DNA of 29,796 bases from Actinomycetes bacterium (GCA_023429565.1 JAEZDJ010000050.1:1-29796), one strand, 5' to 3'. Numbered from the stretch's first letter, positions 1-8,328 are shown. Notes: a model not told the origin generated them from the sequence alone. A program made the numbers and translations.

Positions 1-101
1 TCATATTGCCTGATCAATAGCTATTTATGTGACCTAAAGACACTACAATACCATCAAAAGAAAGAGTCTTGGACGCAACTATGCTATGAAAAAATAACGA
101 T

Positions 102-129
102 GGGGCTGCATCACTTTTGATACAGCCCC
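102..129. terminator. Hairpin, probable terminator of a gene left of the window
   Basis: A 12-bp stem with one A/C mismatch and a CTTT loop (GGGGCTGCATCA pairing with TGATACAGCCCC). A run of six A lies 5' of it at about 89-94, and TATTTTCCCC follows on the plus strand. Because of the flanking A and T runs it could work in either direction. The only gene to its right (rarD) points away, so the likeliest role is ending a plus-strand transcript that enters from the left. Positions 1-172 otherwise show no convincing gene. Confidence 0.4.
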
Positions 130-172
130 CGGGTATTTTCCCCTCCATTTCGACAGAGAGCGGCAACCTTCT

Positions 173-1149
173 ATGAAAGCACGCACCATGACCTCCGTGA
201 CGCCCCAGGCGGATAAGACTGGATTCCTCCAAGGACTGGGATGCTACGTGCTGTGGGGAGTCATGCCCGTGTATTGGAAGCTGCTTTCGGCCATACCTGC
301 GTTGGAGGTGCTTGCCTGGCGCATGGTCTGGTCGTGCGTGTTTATGGTCGCGCTGTGCGTCTTGGTGAAGCGCACGAAGTTCCTCCCCCTGTTCAGAGAT
401 CCTCGGGCGGTGCGAACCTTTCTGGTCTCCGGCCTGCTCATAACGTGCAACTGGGCGTGTTCGTTTGGGCGGCGAACAGCGGCCACCTGCTGGAGACCAG
501 CATCGGATACTATCTCTGCCCGCTCTGCAATATCATGCTGGGGCTGGCCGTCTTCAAAGAGCGGCTCACGCGCATGCAGGCGGTGGCTACGGCGCTCGCC
601 GCGGTGGGAGTTGCCTACTTCGTTGTTGCGCATGGTGGGTCCATCTGGATATCCTTTGCGCTGGCGATCTCGTTCAGCGTGTACGGTGCCGTGAAGAAAA
701 AGGGCGGTTATCCCGCTTTGCCCGGCATGGCATTCGAATCTCTTCTGACGGGAGCCCTCGGCGCGCTCGCTCTTGCCGTTGGCGCCATCGTGCCGTGGAT
801 ATGGCAGGTGACCCCGGCCACCCCCGATCCCCTTGCCATCGCTTCGCCCGAGATCGACCTGGTCCTTTTTGTTGGCTGCGGCATACTCACCGCGATACCC
901 CTGTTGCTGTATTCGGCGGCGGCGAACCGCGTCTCGATGACGGTGCTCGGCTTTTTGCAATACGTGAGTCCCACCATTTCCCTCGTGTTGGCCGTCATGT
1001 TCTTTGGCGAGGGCTTCACGCCGGCCCATGCGGTGTGCTTCGGACTCATCTGGCTTGGCATTGCCGTGGTTGGTGCCGAGGCGTTCGTCCTCAATCGGAC
1101 GAGAAGGGCGCAGGCGGTTTCTGCTGCACTCGCCGATGCGGGTGAATGA
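173..1149 (+). pseudogene. rarD: RarD-type EamA-family permease, broken by a 1-base frameshift
   Basis: Inner-membrane transporter of the drug/metabolite superfamily, RarD subgroup; substrate not established. The N-terminal part (from ATG 173, or ATG 188) gives the start of the protein, including YVLWGVMPVYWKLL and ALEVLAWRMVWS, as far as CNW near 454. The rest (GVFVWAANSGHLLETSIGYY onward, with several hydrophobic helices and FLQYVSPTISLVLAVMFFGE) lies in another frame to 1149. RarD proteins have NWxxFIWA across this point. The DNA reads AACTGGGCGTG at 449-459, and one extra G in the run at 453-455 would restore NWGVFVWA and a full protein of about 320 residues. So this is either a true one-base deletion or a sequencing error in a G run. 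No other damage is visible, so the break is recent or artefactual. A hairpin follows at 1173-1200. Confidence 0.85.
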
Positions 1150-1172
1150 GCGGTTCGCACGAACGGGTGCGT

Positions 1173-1200
1173 CGGCAGGCGCCATGCGAGCCGCCTGCCG
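1173..1200 (+). terminator. Hairpin after rarD
   Basis: A 9-bp perfect stem (CGGCAGGCG / CGCCTGCCG) with a 10-base loop, placed 23 bases after the rarD stop and before the pyrE promoter. There is no clear U tract, so this is a weak or structure-only terminator. Confidence 0.45.
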
Positions 1201-1240
1201 TTGGATGGGTCCGGGCGGTGGCCGGTCTCAAAGGGGAGCA

Positions 1241-1249
1241 TGCTATGAT
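1241..1249 (+). promoter_or_regulatory. Extended -10 promoter for pyrE
   Basis: TGCTATGAT is a TGn-extended -10 box with TATGAT at 1244-1249. No good -35 hexamer sits 16-18 bases upstream, as is common for extended -10 promoters. The predicted start near 1256 leaves a leader of about 40 bases before pyrE. Confidence 0.5.
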
Positions 1250-1295
1250 GTCCGTCGACCGAAACGAAGACGAGGCGTGATGGAGGAAAACCTTG

Positions 1296-1976
1296 ATGGA
1301 GCACTATAAGCGGGATTTCATCGAATTCATGGTTGAGAGCGAGGTGCTCAAATTCGGGACGTTCACGCTGAAAAGCGGCCGAACCTCCCCGTTTTTCATG
1401 AATGCCGGAGCGTATGTCACGGGTTCTCAGCTGCACCGGCTCGGCCGCTTCTATGCGCAGGCCATCCATGACAGCTTCGGTCTCGATTTCGATGTGGTGT
1501 TCGGTCCGTCCTACAAGGGCATACCTTTGGCAGTCGTCACGGTGATGGCCCTGAATGAACTGTACGGGGTCGAAGTCCGCTATTGCTCGAACCGCAAGGA
1601 AGCCAAGGACCATGGAGATGCGGGAATTTTGCTGGGAAGCGCGCTCCATGACGGAGACCGCGTTGTCATGGTCGAGGACGTGACGACGTCGGGCAAGTCC
1701 ATCGAGGAAACGTATCCCCTCTTGATGTCGCAGGCCGATGTCGAAGTCAAAGGGCTCATGGTGTCGCTCAACAGGATGGAAGTGGGCAAGGGAGGCCAGA
1801 TGTGCGCGCTCGACGAAGTGCGTGAGCGCTATGGGTTTCCCACGAAGGCCATCGTGGACATGGATGAGGTCGTCGGCTGCCTTTACAACAGGGAGCACGG
1901 GGGCAGGGTGGTTATCGACGATTCGGTCAAGGCTGCGCTCGACTCCTACTATGAGCAGTATGGTGCCCGCCGATAG
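1296..1976 (+). CDS. pyrE: Orotate phosphoribosyltransferase
   Basis: Cytosolic enzyme of pyrimidine synthesis that joins orotate to PRPP to give orotidine 5'-phosphate. The 226-residue product carries the PRPP-binding motif VVMVEDVTTSGKS (residues about 123-135), the type I phosphoribosyltransferase fingerprint. It also has the substrate-side segments LKSGRTSPFFMNAG (about 26-38) and the KEAKDHG loop (about 101-107) typical of OPRT. ATG 1296 is chosen because GGAGG at 1282-1286 is 9 bases upstream; TTG at 1293 is possible. The gene stands alone between its own promoter and a terminator. No other pyr gene is in view, so regulation with the rest of the pathway cannot be judged here. Confidence 0.95.
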   Translation: MEHYKRDFIEFMVESEVLKFGTFTLKSGRTSPFFMNAGAYVTGSQLHRLGRFYAQAIHDSFGLDFDVVFGPSYKGIPLAVVTVMALNELYGVEVRYCSNRKEAKDHGDAGILLGSALHDGDRVVMVEDVTTSGKSIEETYPLLMSQADVEVKGLMVSLNRMEVGKGGQMCALDEVRERYGFPTKAIVDMDEVVGCLYNREHGGRVVIDDSVKAALDSYYEQYGARR

Positions 1977-2067
1977 GTTGAACAAGACGTGCGTTGCGCC
2001 TGGCCGCCGAGCTGAAAATGGAGCGAACAGGCGCGCGGTTTGACTCTGCGCGGCGAAGCCGTGATGC

Positions 2068-2100
2068 AAGGAAGCTTCTGCTTCAGTGAGGGGCTTCCTT
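2068..2100 (+). terminator. Terminator after pyrE
   Basis: Stem AAGGAAGCTTCT / AGGGGCTTCCTT (12 pairs including two G-U) with a 9-base loop, followed by ACATTTT. It lies between pyrE and the htpG promoter. Confidence 0.55.
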
Positions 2101-2119
2101 ACATTTTCGCCCGTGTTTC

Positions 2120-2147
2120 TTGACATCCCTCCCTTCCGTACTACAAT
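2120..2147 (+). promoter_or_regulatory. Sigma70-type promoter of htpG
   Basis: Perfect -35 TTGACA (2120-2125), 16-base spacer, -10 TACAAT (2142-2147). The predicted transcription start (about 2153-2156) falls on the left arm of the CIRCE element, so a repressor bound there would block initiation. Confidence 0.85.
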
Positions 2148-2152
2148 TTCGG

Positions 2153-2179
2153 TTAGCACTCTATGGCGGGGACTGCTAA
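2153..2179 (+). promoter_or_regulatory. CIRCE element (HrcA operator)
   Basis: TTAGCACTC, nine bases, then GACTGCTAA. The consensus is TTAGCACTC-N9-GAGTGCTAA, so 17 of 18 arm positions match; the exception is C for G in the right arm. It sits right after the -10 box and 40 bases before the htpG start, the usual placement for HrcA control. No hrcA gene is in the window. Confidence 0.85.
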
Positions 2180-2218
2180 CGTGTTTTCGCTGGGACTGGG
2201 AAGCAACGAAGGGAAGGC

Positions 2219-4153
2219 ATGCAAACCATGCGTAAATTCAAAACGGAGAGCAAGAAACTGCTCGATCTCATGATCAACTCCATCTACACGAACCGCGAGA
2301 TATTCCTGAGGGAACTCATCTCCAACGCGTCCGACGCGGTGGATAAGCTGTATTTCAGAAGCCTCACCGACGACACGATCCAGTTTTCGAAGGACGAACT
2401 GGGAATCCTCGTGTCGTTTGACAAGGATGCCCGGACAATCACCGTGTCCGACAGCGGCATTGGCATGACGAAAGACGATCTCGACCGCAACTTGGGCACC
2501 ATCGCCCATTCCGACAGCATGGCGTTCAAGATGGAAAACGATCAGGTGCAGGGTGATGACGTCGACATCATCGGCCAGTTTGGCGTCGGGTTCTACTCAG
2601 CGTTCATGGTTGCCAAAAGCGTGCGCGTTGTCTCCCGGGCCTATGGCAGCGAGGAAGCATGGTCTTGGGAGAGCGATGGCGTCGAGGGATACACGGTCAG
2701 CGCAGCCGAGCGCGATGGCCATGGCACCGATGTCATTCTCACGCTCAAGGACGACACCGACGAGGAGAGCTTCAGCACGTACCTTTCCGAATACGGGCTG
2801 AAGGACCTTGTGAAGCGCTACAGCAACTACGTCCGCTATCCCATCAGGATGGAGGTCACGAAGTCACGCGAGCTGCCCAAGCCCGAGGATGCGGACGACG
2901 ATTATAGGCCGGAGTATGAAAGCTACCAGGAACTTGAAACCGTCAATTCCATGATCCCCATCTGGAAGCGCCGAAAATCCGAGGTCAGCCAAGAGGAATA
3001 TGATGAGTTTTACAAGACGGATTTCCATGATTTCTCGGATCCAGTGCGCACCATCTCCATCCATGCCGAGGGTGCGCTGTCGTACGACGCGCTGCTGTTT
3101 GTGCCCAGCCGGGCTCCCTTCGACCTCTACAGCCGCGACTATCAGAAGGGACTTGCGCTCTACAGCTCCAACGTGCTCATCATGGAAAAGTGCGAGGAGC
3201 TCCTGCCCGATTACTACAATTTCGTCCGCGGCGTTGTGGACAGCCAGGATCTCACGCTCAACATCTCGCGGGAAACGCTTCAGCACAACAGCCAGCTGCG
3301 TGCCATCGCCCAGAAAATCGAGAAGAAGATCACCTCTGACCTGGAGAACATGCGCGACAATGACCGAGAAGGCTACGAGACGTTCTTCGAGAACTTCGGC
3401 CGGGGCTTGAAGTATGGCATCTATTCCAGCTACGGCGCACGGAAGGACACGCTTGCAGACCTGCTGCTGTTCTACTCGGCAAAGCAGGACAAGCTAGTGA
3501 CGTTGGCCGAATACGTGGAGTCCATGGCTGACGGACAGGAGTCCCTGTACTATGCGGTGGGCGATTCCATCGATCGTCTGGCAAAGATGCCCATCGTGAA
3601 GACCGTCCTCGCAAAGGGCTACGACGTTTTGCTGTGCACCCAGGACGTTGACGAATTCTGCTTCACTGCCATGCGCGACTATGGCGCCGATGAAAACGGA
3701 GAAGGCGCCAAGGAGCTCAAGAATGTGGCGGGGGGAGATCTCGGCCTTGCCTCCGATGAGGAGAAGACCGAGGCCGAAGAGGTCACCAAAGAAAACGACG
3801 ACCTGTTCAAGGCTCTCAAGGATGCACTCGGCGATCAGGTGACGAAGGTGGCCGTTTCCGCGCGTCTGACCGATGAGCCCGCATGCATCACCACCGAGGG
3901 ACCGGTCTCCCTGGAGATGGAGAAGATCCTGGCACAGGGCCCGGATGGCGAGGACGTCAAATCCCAGCGCGTGCTGGAAGTCAACGCGAAACATCCGGTG
4001 TTTGAGGTGCTGAAGGCGGCCCAGGCTTCCGGAGATGCCGACAAGGTGAAGCTCTACGCCGATCTGCTTTATAACCAGGCGCTGCTCGTTGAGGGCATGC
4101 CGATCGAAGACCCGGTGGCCTTTGCGAACGCAGTGGCCAAGCTGATGGCATAG
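2219..4153 (+). CDS. htpG: Hsp90-family chaperone HtpG
   Basis: Cytosolic ATP-dependent chaperone working with the DnaK system on client proteins. The 644-residue length is close to the family norm of about 625-640. The N-terminal GHKL ATPase domain shows LRELISNASDAVDKL (about 30-45), the DSGIGM nucleotide motif (about 80-85) and GQFGVGFYSAFMVA (about 118-131). The middle domain has SRAPFDLYSRD and NISRETLQ; the C-terminal dimerisation domain runs to the end. Starts at ATG 2219 (GAAGGG at 2208-2213) or ATG 2228 are both plausible; Hsp90 homology begins at MRKFKTESKKLL. Regulation is unusually readable: a consensus promoter overlapped by a CIRCE operator predicts heat-shock derepression through HrcA. 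It is monocistronic, with a strong hairpin after it. Confidence 0.97.
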   Translation: MQTMRKFKTESKKLLDLMINSIYTNREIFLRELISNASDAVDKLYFRSLTDDTIQFSKDELGILVSFDKDARTITVSDSGIGMTKDDLDRNLGTIAHSDSMAFKMENDQVQGDDVDIIGQFGVGFYSAFMVAKSVRVVSRAYGSEEAWSWESDGVEGYTVSAAERDGHGTDVILTLKDDTDEESFSTYLSEYGLKDLVKRYSNYVRYPIRMEVTKSRELPKPEDADDDYRPEYESYQELETVNSMIPIWKRRKSEVSQEEYDEFYKTDFHDFSDPVRTISIHAEGALSYDALLFVPSRAPFDLYSRDYQKGLALYSSNVLIMEKCEELLPDYYNFVRGVVDSQDLTLNISRETLQHNSQLRAIAQKIEKKITSDLENMRDNDREGYETFFENFGRGLKYGIYSSYGARKDTLADLLLFYSAKQDKLVTLAEYVESMADGQESLYYAVGDSIDRLAKMPIVKTVLAKGYDVLLCTQDVDEFCFTAMRDYGADENGEGAKELKNVAGGDLGLASDEEKTEAEEVTKENDDLFKALKDALGDQVTKVAVSARLTDEPACITTEGPVSLEMEKILAQGPDGEDVKSQRVLEVNAKHPVFEVLKAAQASGDADKVKLYADLLYNQALLVEGMPIEDPVAFANAVAKLMA

Positions 4154-4187
4154 CCGCGCTGTTCAACCCTTTGTCTCCTCCCCTCCT

Positions 4188-4217
4188 GAACGGGTGTTTC
4201 GTATGAAACGCCCGTTC
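4188..4217 (+). terminator. Terminator after htpG
   Basis: A 13-pair stem, GAACGGGTGTTTC / GAAACGCCCGTTC with one T-G pair, a GTAT loop and TTCGTTAT following. It is 34 bases past the htpG stop. Confidence 0.65.
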
Positions 4218-4322
4218 TTCGTTATGGCAGCGATTTGAAAATTGACAGGGCAGGGTCCTGGGCCGTGCGCTATCATCGGATGCGAAAGACGAACAAGGCA
4301 GAACGCGTCGAAGGAGGCCGTC

Positions 4323-4829
4323 ATGGTCGAGGCTATTTTCAAGCGGGCAAGCGTGAGGAAATTCACTGACGAAGCCGTGTCAGATGACGAGGTGCGTGCA
4401 TTGCTCCACGCGGGCATGGCGGCACCTTCGGGGGGAAATCAGCAACCTTGGGAGTTTTACGTGGTGCGTGACCGCGAGACGCTTGCAAGGCTGTCGGAGG
4501 CGAGTCCCTACGCGAAACCTGCCGCTGGTGCCGCATGCGTCATCGTGCCCTGCATGCGCACGGAAGGACTTCGGTTCCCCAGCATTGTTGCGCAGGACAT
4601 GGGCGCAGCTGTGGAAAACATCCTTTTGGAGGCTGCCGGGCGAGATCTTGGCGCCGTGTGGATGGGTATCGCCCCCGAGCCTGACCGCATGGCGGCGGTT
4701 GCGAGAATTATCGGGTCTCCCGACACCCTCCCGCCCTTTGCCCTCATCGCCGTTGGCCATCCGGCGGCTGAGCCGATGCCGAAGGGATCCGAGCGTTTCG
4801 ACGAGGATCGTATCCACTGGCTCTCGTGA
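4323..4829 (+). CDS. Nitroreductase-family flavoprotein
   Basis: Small FMN-dependent NAD(P)H oxidoreductase of the nitroreductase fold, expected in the cytosol as a dimer; the true substrate is unknown. The product is 168 residues, the compact form common in anaerobes. Family signatures are RASVRKFTDEAVSDDEV near the N terminus (FMN phosphate contact), AAPSGGNQQPWEFYVV (about 36-51), and GAAVENILLEAAGRDLGAVWMG in the second half. Start ATG 4323 has AAGGAGG at 4311-4317 just upstream; an in-frame upstream extension to 4242 lacks support. It stands alone and converges on the minus-strand activase gene. Nothing nearby suggests a pathway. Confidence 0.9.
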   Translation: MVEAIFKRASVRKFTDEAVSDDEVRALLHAGMAAPSGGNQQPWEFYVVRDRETLARLSEASPYAKPAAGAACVIVPCMRTEGLRFPSIVAQDMGAAVENILLEAAGRDLGAVWMGIAPEPDRMAAVARIIGSPDTLPPFALIAVGHPAAEPMPKGSERFDEDRIHWLS

Positions 4830-4834
4830 GCGGT

Positions 4835-4864
4835 CCGGGAAAGGCGTTCTGCCGCCTTTCCCGG
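4835..4864. terminator. Bidirectional hairpin between convergent genes
   Basis: A 12-bp perfect stem CCGGGAAAGGCG / CGCCTTTCCCGG with a TTCTGC loop, between the nitroreductase stop (4829) and the activase stop (4882). Neither side has a clear T run, but the position fits a shared terminator. Confidence 0.6.
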
Positions 4865-4881
4865 TGGATTTGGGCAGGAGT

Positions 4882-5877
4882 TCATCCCTTCGTTTTCAGG
4901 GCGCCTCGGTCACAGCGGTTGCCCCAGGCGTCGATGAGCAGCCCATCGCGGTACACACAGATGATTTCACAGCGGTTTGCGCATTTGGCGCACTCGGCCT
5001 CACGTGTTTCGAAGGAGAAATCCTGGATGCGGTCGAAGTCGAAGGGCTCGGCATCCGTCGTGTGGCCGGCTGCTCGCTTGCGATCCGGTGACGCTGCCTC
5101 GGCGGCCAGCAACGCAATCCCAAAGGCGCCCATGAGGTGTCCGTCGGGATCCACCATCACTTCCATGTCGAGGGCGTCCTCAAAGGCACGCACGACTCCC
5201 GCGTTCTTGCTGACACCGCCCTGAAACACCACGGGAGCCACGATGCGTTTTCCCTTGCCGACGTTGTTGAGGTAATTCGAAGCCACTGCCTGGCACAAGC
5301 CGGCAATGATGTCCTCGCGGGCATAGCCCACCTGAATCTTGTGCACCAGATCCGATTCGGCGAACACCGTGCAGCGTGCGGCTATGGCGGCAGGACGTTT
5401 CGAGGACAGCGCTATCTCTCCAAAACGTTCGACTTCGACGCCGAGCCGATGTGCCTGGCTCGACAGAAACGCACCGGTTCCTGCCGCGCACAGCGTGTTC
5501 ATGGCGTAATCGACCGCAATGCCGTTTTCCACGCAGATGATCTTCGAGTCCTGCCCGCCGATTTCGAGTATCGTGCGCACGGTGGGATGGAGGCAGGTCG
5601 TGCCGACCGCATGTGCCGTGATCTCGTTTTTCACGACACATGCACCGGCCATGGCTCCCACGAGCCTGCGCGCGCTTCCGGTGGTGCCGACCGCCCTCAC
5701 TTGGATGCCGTCATGATCGATCTGTTCTCCCAAGTCGGCTATCACGCGACGGGCCGCCTGTGCGGGATTGCCTTCGGTCCAGAGGTAGGACCGCGCGATG
5801 ATGCTGCGACTTGCGTCGACGATGACGCCCTTCGTCGAGATGGACCCGATGTCTATTCCCAGGTAGGCATCCATCAT
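4882..5877 (-). CDS. 2-hydroxyacyl-CoA dehydratase activase-type ATPase (COG1924)
   Basis: ASKHA-fold ATPase of the HgdC/BadF/BcrA type. Family members couple ATP hydrolysis to low-potential electron transfer into a partner iron-sulfur enzyme. The 331-residue product shows the N-terminal nucleotide loop GIDIGSISTKGVI (about 7-19), GTTGSAR (64-70), LEIGGQDSK (104-112), CAAGTGAF with C130, and CTVFAES with C169. Those two cysteines match the pair that holds the dimer-bridging [4Fe-4S] in HgdC. A Cys-rich tail (ECAKCANRC, then IICVYRDG and NRCDRG) adds possible cluster ligands. The start is ATG 5877 or 5874, overlapping the upstream stop as ATGATGA, with GAGGAGA just upstream, so it is translationally coupled. 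It is third in a three-gene minus-strand unit. The substrate of the system is unknown. Confidence 0.88.
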   Translation of the reverse strand: MMDAYLGIDIGSISTKGVIVDASRSIIARSYLWTEGNPAQAARRVIADLGEQIDHDGIQVRAVGTTGSARRLVGAMAGACVVKNEITAHAVGTTCLHPTVRTILEIGGQDSKIICVENGIAVDYAMNTLCAAGTGAFLSSQAHRLGVEVERFGEIALSSKRPAAIAARCTVFAESDLVHKIQVGYAREDIIAGLCQAVASNYLNNVGKGKRIVAPVVFQGGVSKNAGVVRAFEDALDMEVMVDPDGHLMGAFGIALLAAEAASPDRKRAAGHTTDAEPFDFDRIQDFSFETREAECAKCANRCEIICVYRDGLLIDAWGNRCDRGALKTKG

Positions 5878-7187
5878 CGGTAGTGTCTCCTCTTCATCGC
5901 TATCATGTCGTAAAACGCTTCGAGACGGGTGTCCAGACCGGTGTCGCTGGTCTGCGAATCGTAGCTGAGGTACAGAATGGGGATGTGCATGTCGTGGCTG
6001 ATGTGTTGCAGCACAGGGATGCAGTCGATCTCGGGCGTGCATCCGCTTGACTTGAGGTGGATGATGCCGTCAAAGCCCTCTTGGGCATACTTGAGCGCCG
6101 CTGCAAGGGTCATGGTCGACGTGGGGCCCATGTCATAGCGCACGTAATCGGAAATGCCCGCGCGCAGGTTCTTCTCGTTGTAGTGCAGGTTGCGGTTCGT
6201 TATATTGAGGAGGCGGTGCAGCTCGACGCCCATGTCGAGCAGCTTGCGTTCCACTCCCAAGTTGCTGTGGGGGTCCACCGCCGTGAAATATTCCCCGACG
6301 ATTCCCACGCGCAAGGGGTTCTCGGGAGTGCTTGTGGCGAGCGAGCGAAGCGTGTCCATCCCGCGCCGCTGCGCTTCCGAGATGTCTCGTTCGCTGGTGG
6401 CATGGCGCATGTCGCCGTGGTAGGCCGCGAGTGCGCGATCGAACGAGCCGGGGTCGGTTTCGAATCCGGCATGGGACAGGTAATAGCCGTTCGCCTCGTC
6501 AAGGGACTCGATCATTTTGAACACCGCGAGCATATGGCGTACTCCGTGTGGGATCGAGAGATGGGGATTCACCTTTTTCCTGCAGGTTTCGATGTATTCC
6601 TTGAGAGGCTTGCCTGTCAGGGTAGAGAAATTCAGCATGGTGAAGCTGTATCCCAGATCACGAAGGATTGATTCCTGGAGTTCGCCGTAGTATCCAAGAC
6701 GGCAGGGGCCAGCAAACTGCACAAGGACGTCAGCCCCGAGCTCAAGTCCCTCAATGTAGTCGCCGAGGATATGCTTGAAGGGGGCGCACACGCAATCGCT
6801 GCTGTTGCGACTGCCAAGCTCGACCGTCCGTTTCGTGGGGGCGGGGAGGGGCAGATAGTCGGCATTGAGCACCTGTTCCGTGAAATACTTGAACACGATG
6901 TCGTAGTATCCATAGCGCAGGAAGGCGACCCTGGTGCGGGCGTGCCGATCCCGCCGTGGCTGAAAAGGGTGGGGTATGACAAGCTGAAAAGGGCGCTTTT
7001 CGTCCGCATGCACGGCCACGCGCGCCCTGAGGGAATCGCCATGCCCCGTCGACGGTTCGATGCTTGAATCCTGGAACGCAGCTTGTCCAGCCGACGGGGA
7101 CGTGTTTTTGGGCGGCCCGTCTTCCGACGGAGTTTGGGAATGCCCTTCTTCCGGCCTTTCCTGAAGGGTGGAGTCAGGACGTTCCAT
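5874..7187 (-). CDS. COG3581-type dehydratase-like iron-sulfur protein
   Basis: 437 residues related to the substrate-side subunits of 2-hydroxyacyl-CoA dehydratases, probably cytosolic. The first 80 or so residues (rich in Pro, Ser, Glu) look disordered and are not part of the family core. The core begins near RVAFLRYGYYDIVFKYF (about 86-102). Candidate cluster ligands are C132 and C134 in SSDCVCAPFKH, C162 in AGPCRLGYYGE, a cysteine in YIETCRKKV, and the pair in SSGCTPEIDC. ATG 7187 overlaps the end of the preceding gene by 14 bases. In many Firmicutes the homologous region is one segment of a giant activase/DUF2229/COG3581 fusion; here it is a separate gene. Exact chemistry is unassigned. 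Confidence 0.8.
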   Translation of the reverse strand: MERPDSTLQERPEEGHSQTPSEDGPPKNTSPSAGQAAFQDSSIEPSTGHGDSLRARVAVHADEKRPFQLVIPHPFQPRRDRHARTRVAFLRYGYYDIVFKYFTEQVLNADYLPLPAPTKRTVELGSRNSSDCVCAPFKHILGDYIEGLELGADVLVQFAGPCRLGYYGELQESILRDLGYSFTMLNFSTLTGKPLKEYIETCRKKVNPHLSIPHGVRHMLAVFKMIESLDEANGYYLSHAGFETDPGSFDRALAAYHGDMRHATSERDISEAQRRGMDTLRSLATSTPENPLRVGIVGEYFTAVDPHSNLGVERKLLDMGVELHRLLNITNRNLHYNEKNLRAGISDYVRYDMGPTSTMTLAAALKYAQEGFDGIIHLKSSGCTPEIDCIPVLQHISHDMHIPILYLSYDSQTSDTGLDTRLEAFYDMIAMKRRHYR

Positions 7188-8178
7188 GCAGGTAACCGCC
7201 CTTCTTTTGATAGCGGAGAATGTCGACGAAGCTTTCTATTCGCGTTTCCAAGCCGGCTGCGCCGGTTTGCCCGTCGATGGTGAGATTGAGGATGGGTTTT
7301 CCCTGAACGCAGCGAAGGATGGCGTCATTGGTCATGGAATCGGGTCCGCAGGGGAACGAGCTGACGAGCACGATCCCATCGATGCGATCATGGAGCATCA
7401 TGGTCGCCCCGATCAGCTCTCGGCTGACAAGCCAGGGCATGGTTTTCGAGAACGAGAGGCTGGCCTGGTACGATTTCCCCCGGTCTGTTTCGTCGGCGTA
7501 GAGAACGATCGTCCCGAGGGAGGTGAGCGCATCCGCCACGAGCCCTCCCATGGCGGGGTCATGCGCGACGTAGGGGTGGGCCACAAACAGAATGGCGAGC
7601 GGGCGAGATTTCGACATGCGGGCAGACGAGGCAAGCAGCTGCTCCTGTGCATGGGCGGCGCTGCGCTGCGCCTTCTCGTCGGCGCGTCGCGCGTCATGGA
7701 AAGCGTGTCGCGCCTGGCGTGGATGCGCGTCAAAGTGCGTTCCCAATTCGACGAAGGCCTGCTCCATGCTCGTGTGCGTTCCCGCTATGTCGACAAGACA
7801 GGATATCATGCGCATGTTTTGCGAGGCGAATGTGTTTCTCACCACATCGGGCAATGCTTGGAACTTTGTGCAGAATCCGCAGAGCCTCCCAAGGTTCGCC
7901 ATGCTCGGCACGAAGATCGCGTCGCAGGATCCCGCAAGGCTCTGGACATGTCCGAGATAGATCTTGGAAGCGAGACAGCACTCGTCGACGGAATGCGCGT
8001 CGCCAGCATCCGCCGTCGCACGGTCGGTCTCATTGCTGACAATGACCTTTCGGCCGAGGTTTTCGAAAAAGGTTGTCCAGAGGACGCGGTAGCGATAGTA
8101 CAGCAGGGCCCGGGGTATCCCAACGGATTCGACATCGGCATAAGGCGCTTTTTGCGCACGCAGGACATTCGGTCTCAC
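7174..8178 (-). CDS. DUF2229/COG3580 activase-associated protein
   Basis: 334 residues, first gene of the three-gene set. Family traits are the N-terminal VGIPRALLYYRYRVLWTTFF (about 19-38), the cysteine-bearing segments VDECCLASKIYLGHV (C67, C68), RLCGFCTKF (C100, C103) and SFPCGPDSMTND, and the C-terminal LTIDGQTGAAGLETRIESF typical of 2-hydroxyacyl-CoA dehydratase relatives. The start is GTG 8178: AAAGGAGGA at 8193-8185 lies 6 bases upstream, far better than the ATG at 8229. There is a low-complexity Ala/Arg-rich stretch mid-protein (RRADEKAQRSAAHAQEQLL). It is cotranscribed with the two downstream genes by overlap. Function is unknown beyond the family link to ATP-driven electron transfer. 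Confidence 0.82.
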   Translation of the reverse strand: MRPNVLRAQKAPYADVESVGIPRALLYYRYRVLWTTFFENLGRKVIVSNETDRATADAGDAHSVDECCLASKIYLGHVQSLAGSCDAIFVPSMANLGRLCGFCTKFQALPDVVRNTFASQNMRMISCLVDIAGTHTSMEQAFVELGTHFDAHPRQARHAFHDARRADEKAQRSAAHAQEQLLASSARMSKSRPLAILFVAHPYVAHDPAMGGLVADALTSLGTIVLYADETDRGKSYQASLSFSKTMPWLVSRELIGATMMLHDRIDGIVLVSSFPCGPDSMTNDAILRCVQGKPILNLTIDGQTGAAGLETRIESFVDILRYQKKGGYLHGTS

Positions 8179-8322
8179 GGCATGTCCTCCTTTCGATCCC
8201 TCGGAATGCGATGGTGCACAGCATAGCATGATCGACTCTCCCTGGCTCCGGTCGGTTCTTGCTTCGTCAACAGGGAGGTCGAAGCTTGGCAATGTCGTGC
8301 GTTCGAAGGCGAACGGAACGGC

Positions 8323-8328
8323 TATACT
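8323..8328 (+). promoter_or_regulatory. Possible -10 box for the Usp gene
   Basis: TATACT in the 217-base gap between the divergent DUF2229 and Usp genes. No convincing -35 sits at the right distance, so this is tentative. No promoter for the minus-strand unit could be picked out. Confidence 0.3.

Noticed and set aside
14..232. 72-codon minus-strand open frame at the left edge
   Set aside because: It runs through the hairpin and antisense to the rarD start, with no recognisable product.
708..2159. Long open frame on the minus strand across rarD and pyrE (483 codons)
   Set aside because: It runs antisense to well-supported pyrE and rarD, shows no recognisable domain and has a His/Arg-rich composition typical of antisense reading of GC-rich genes.
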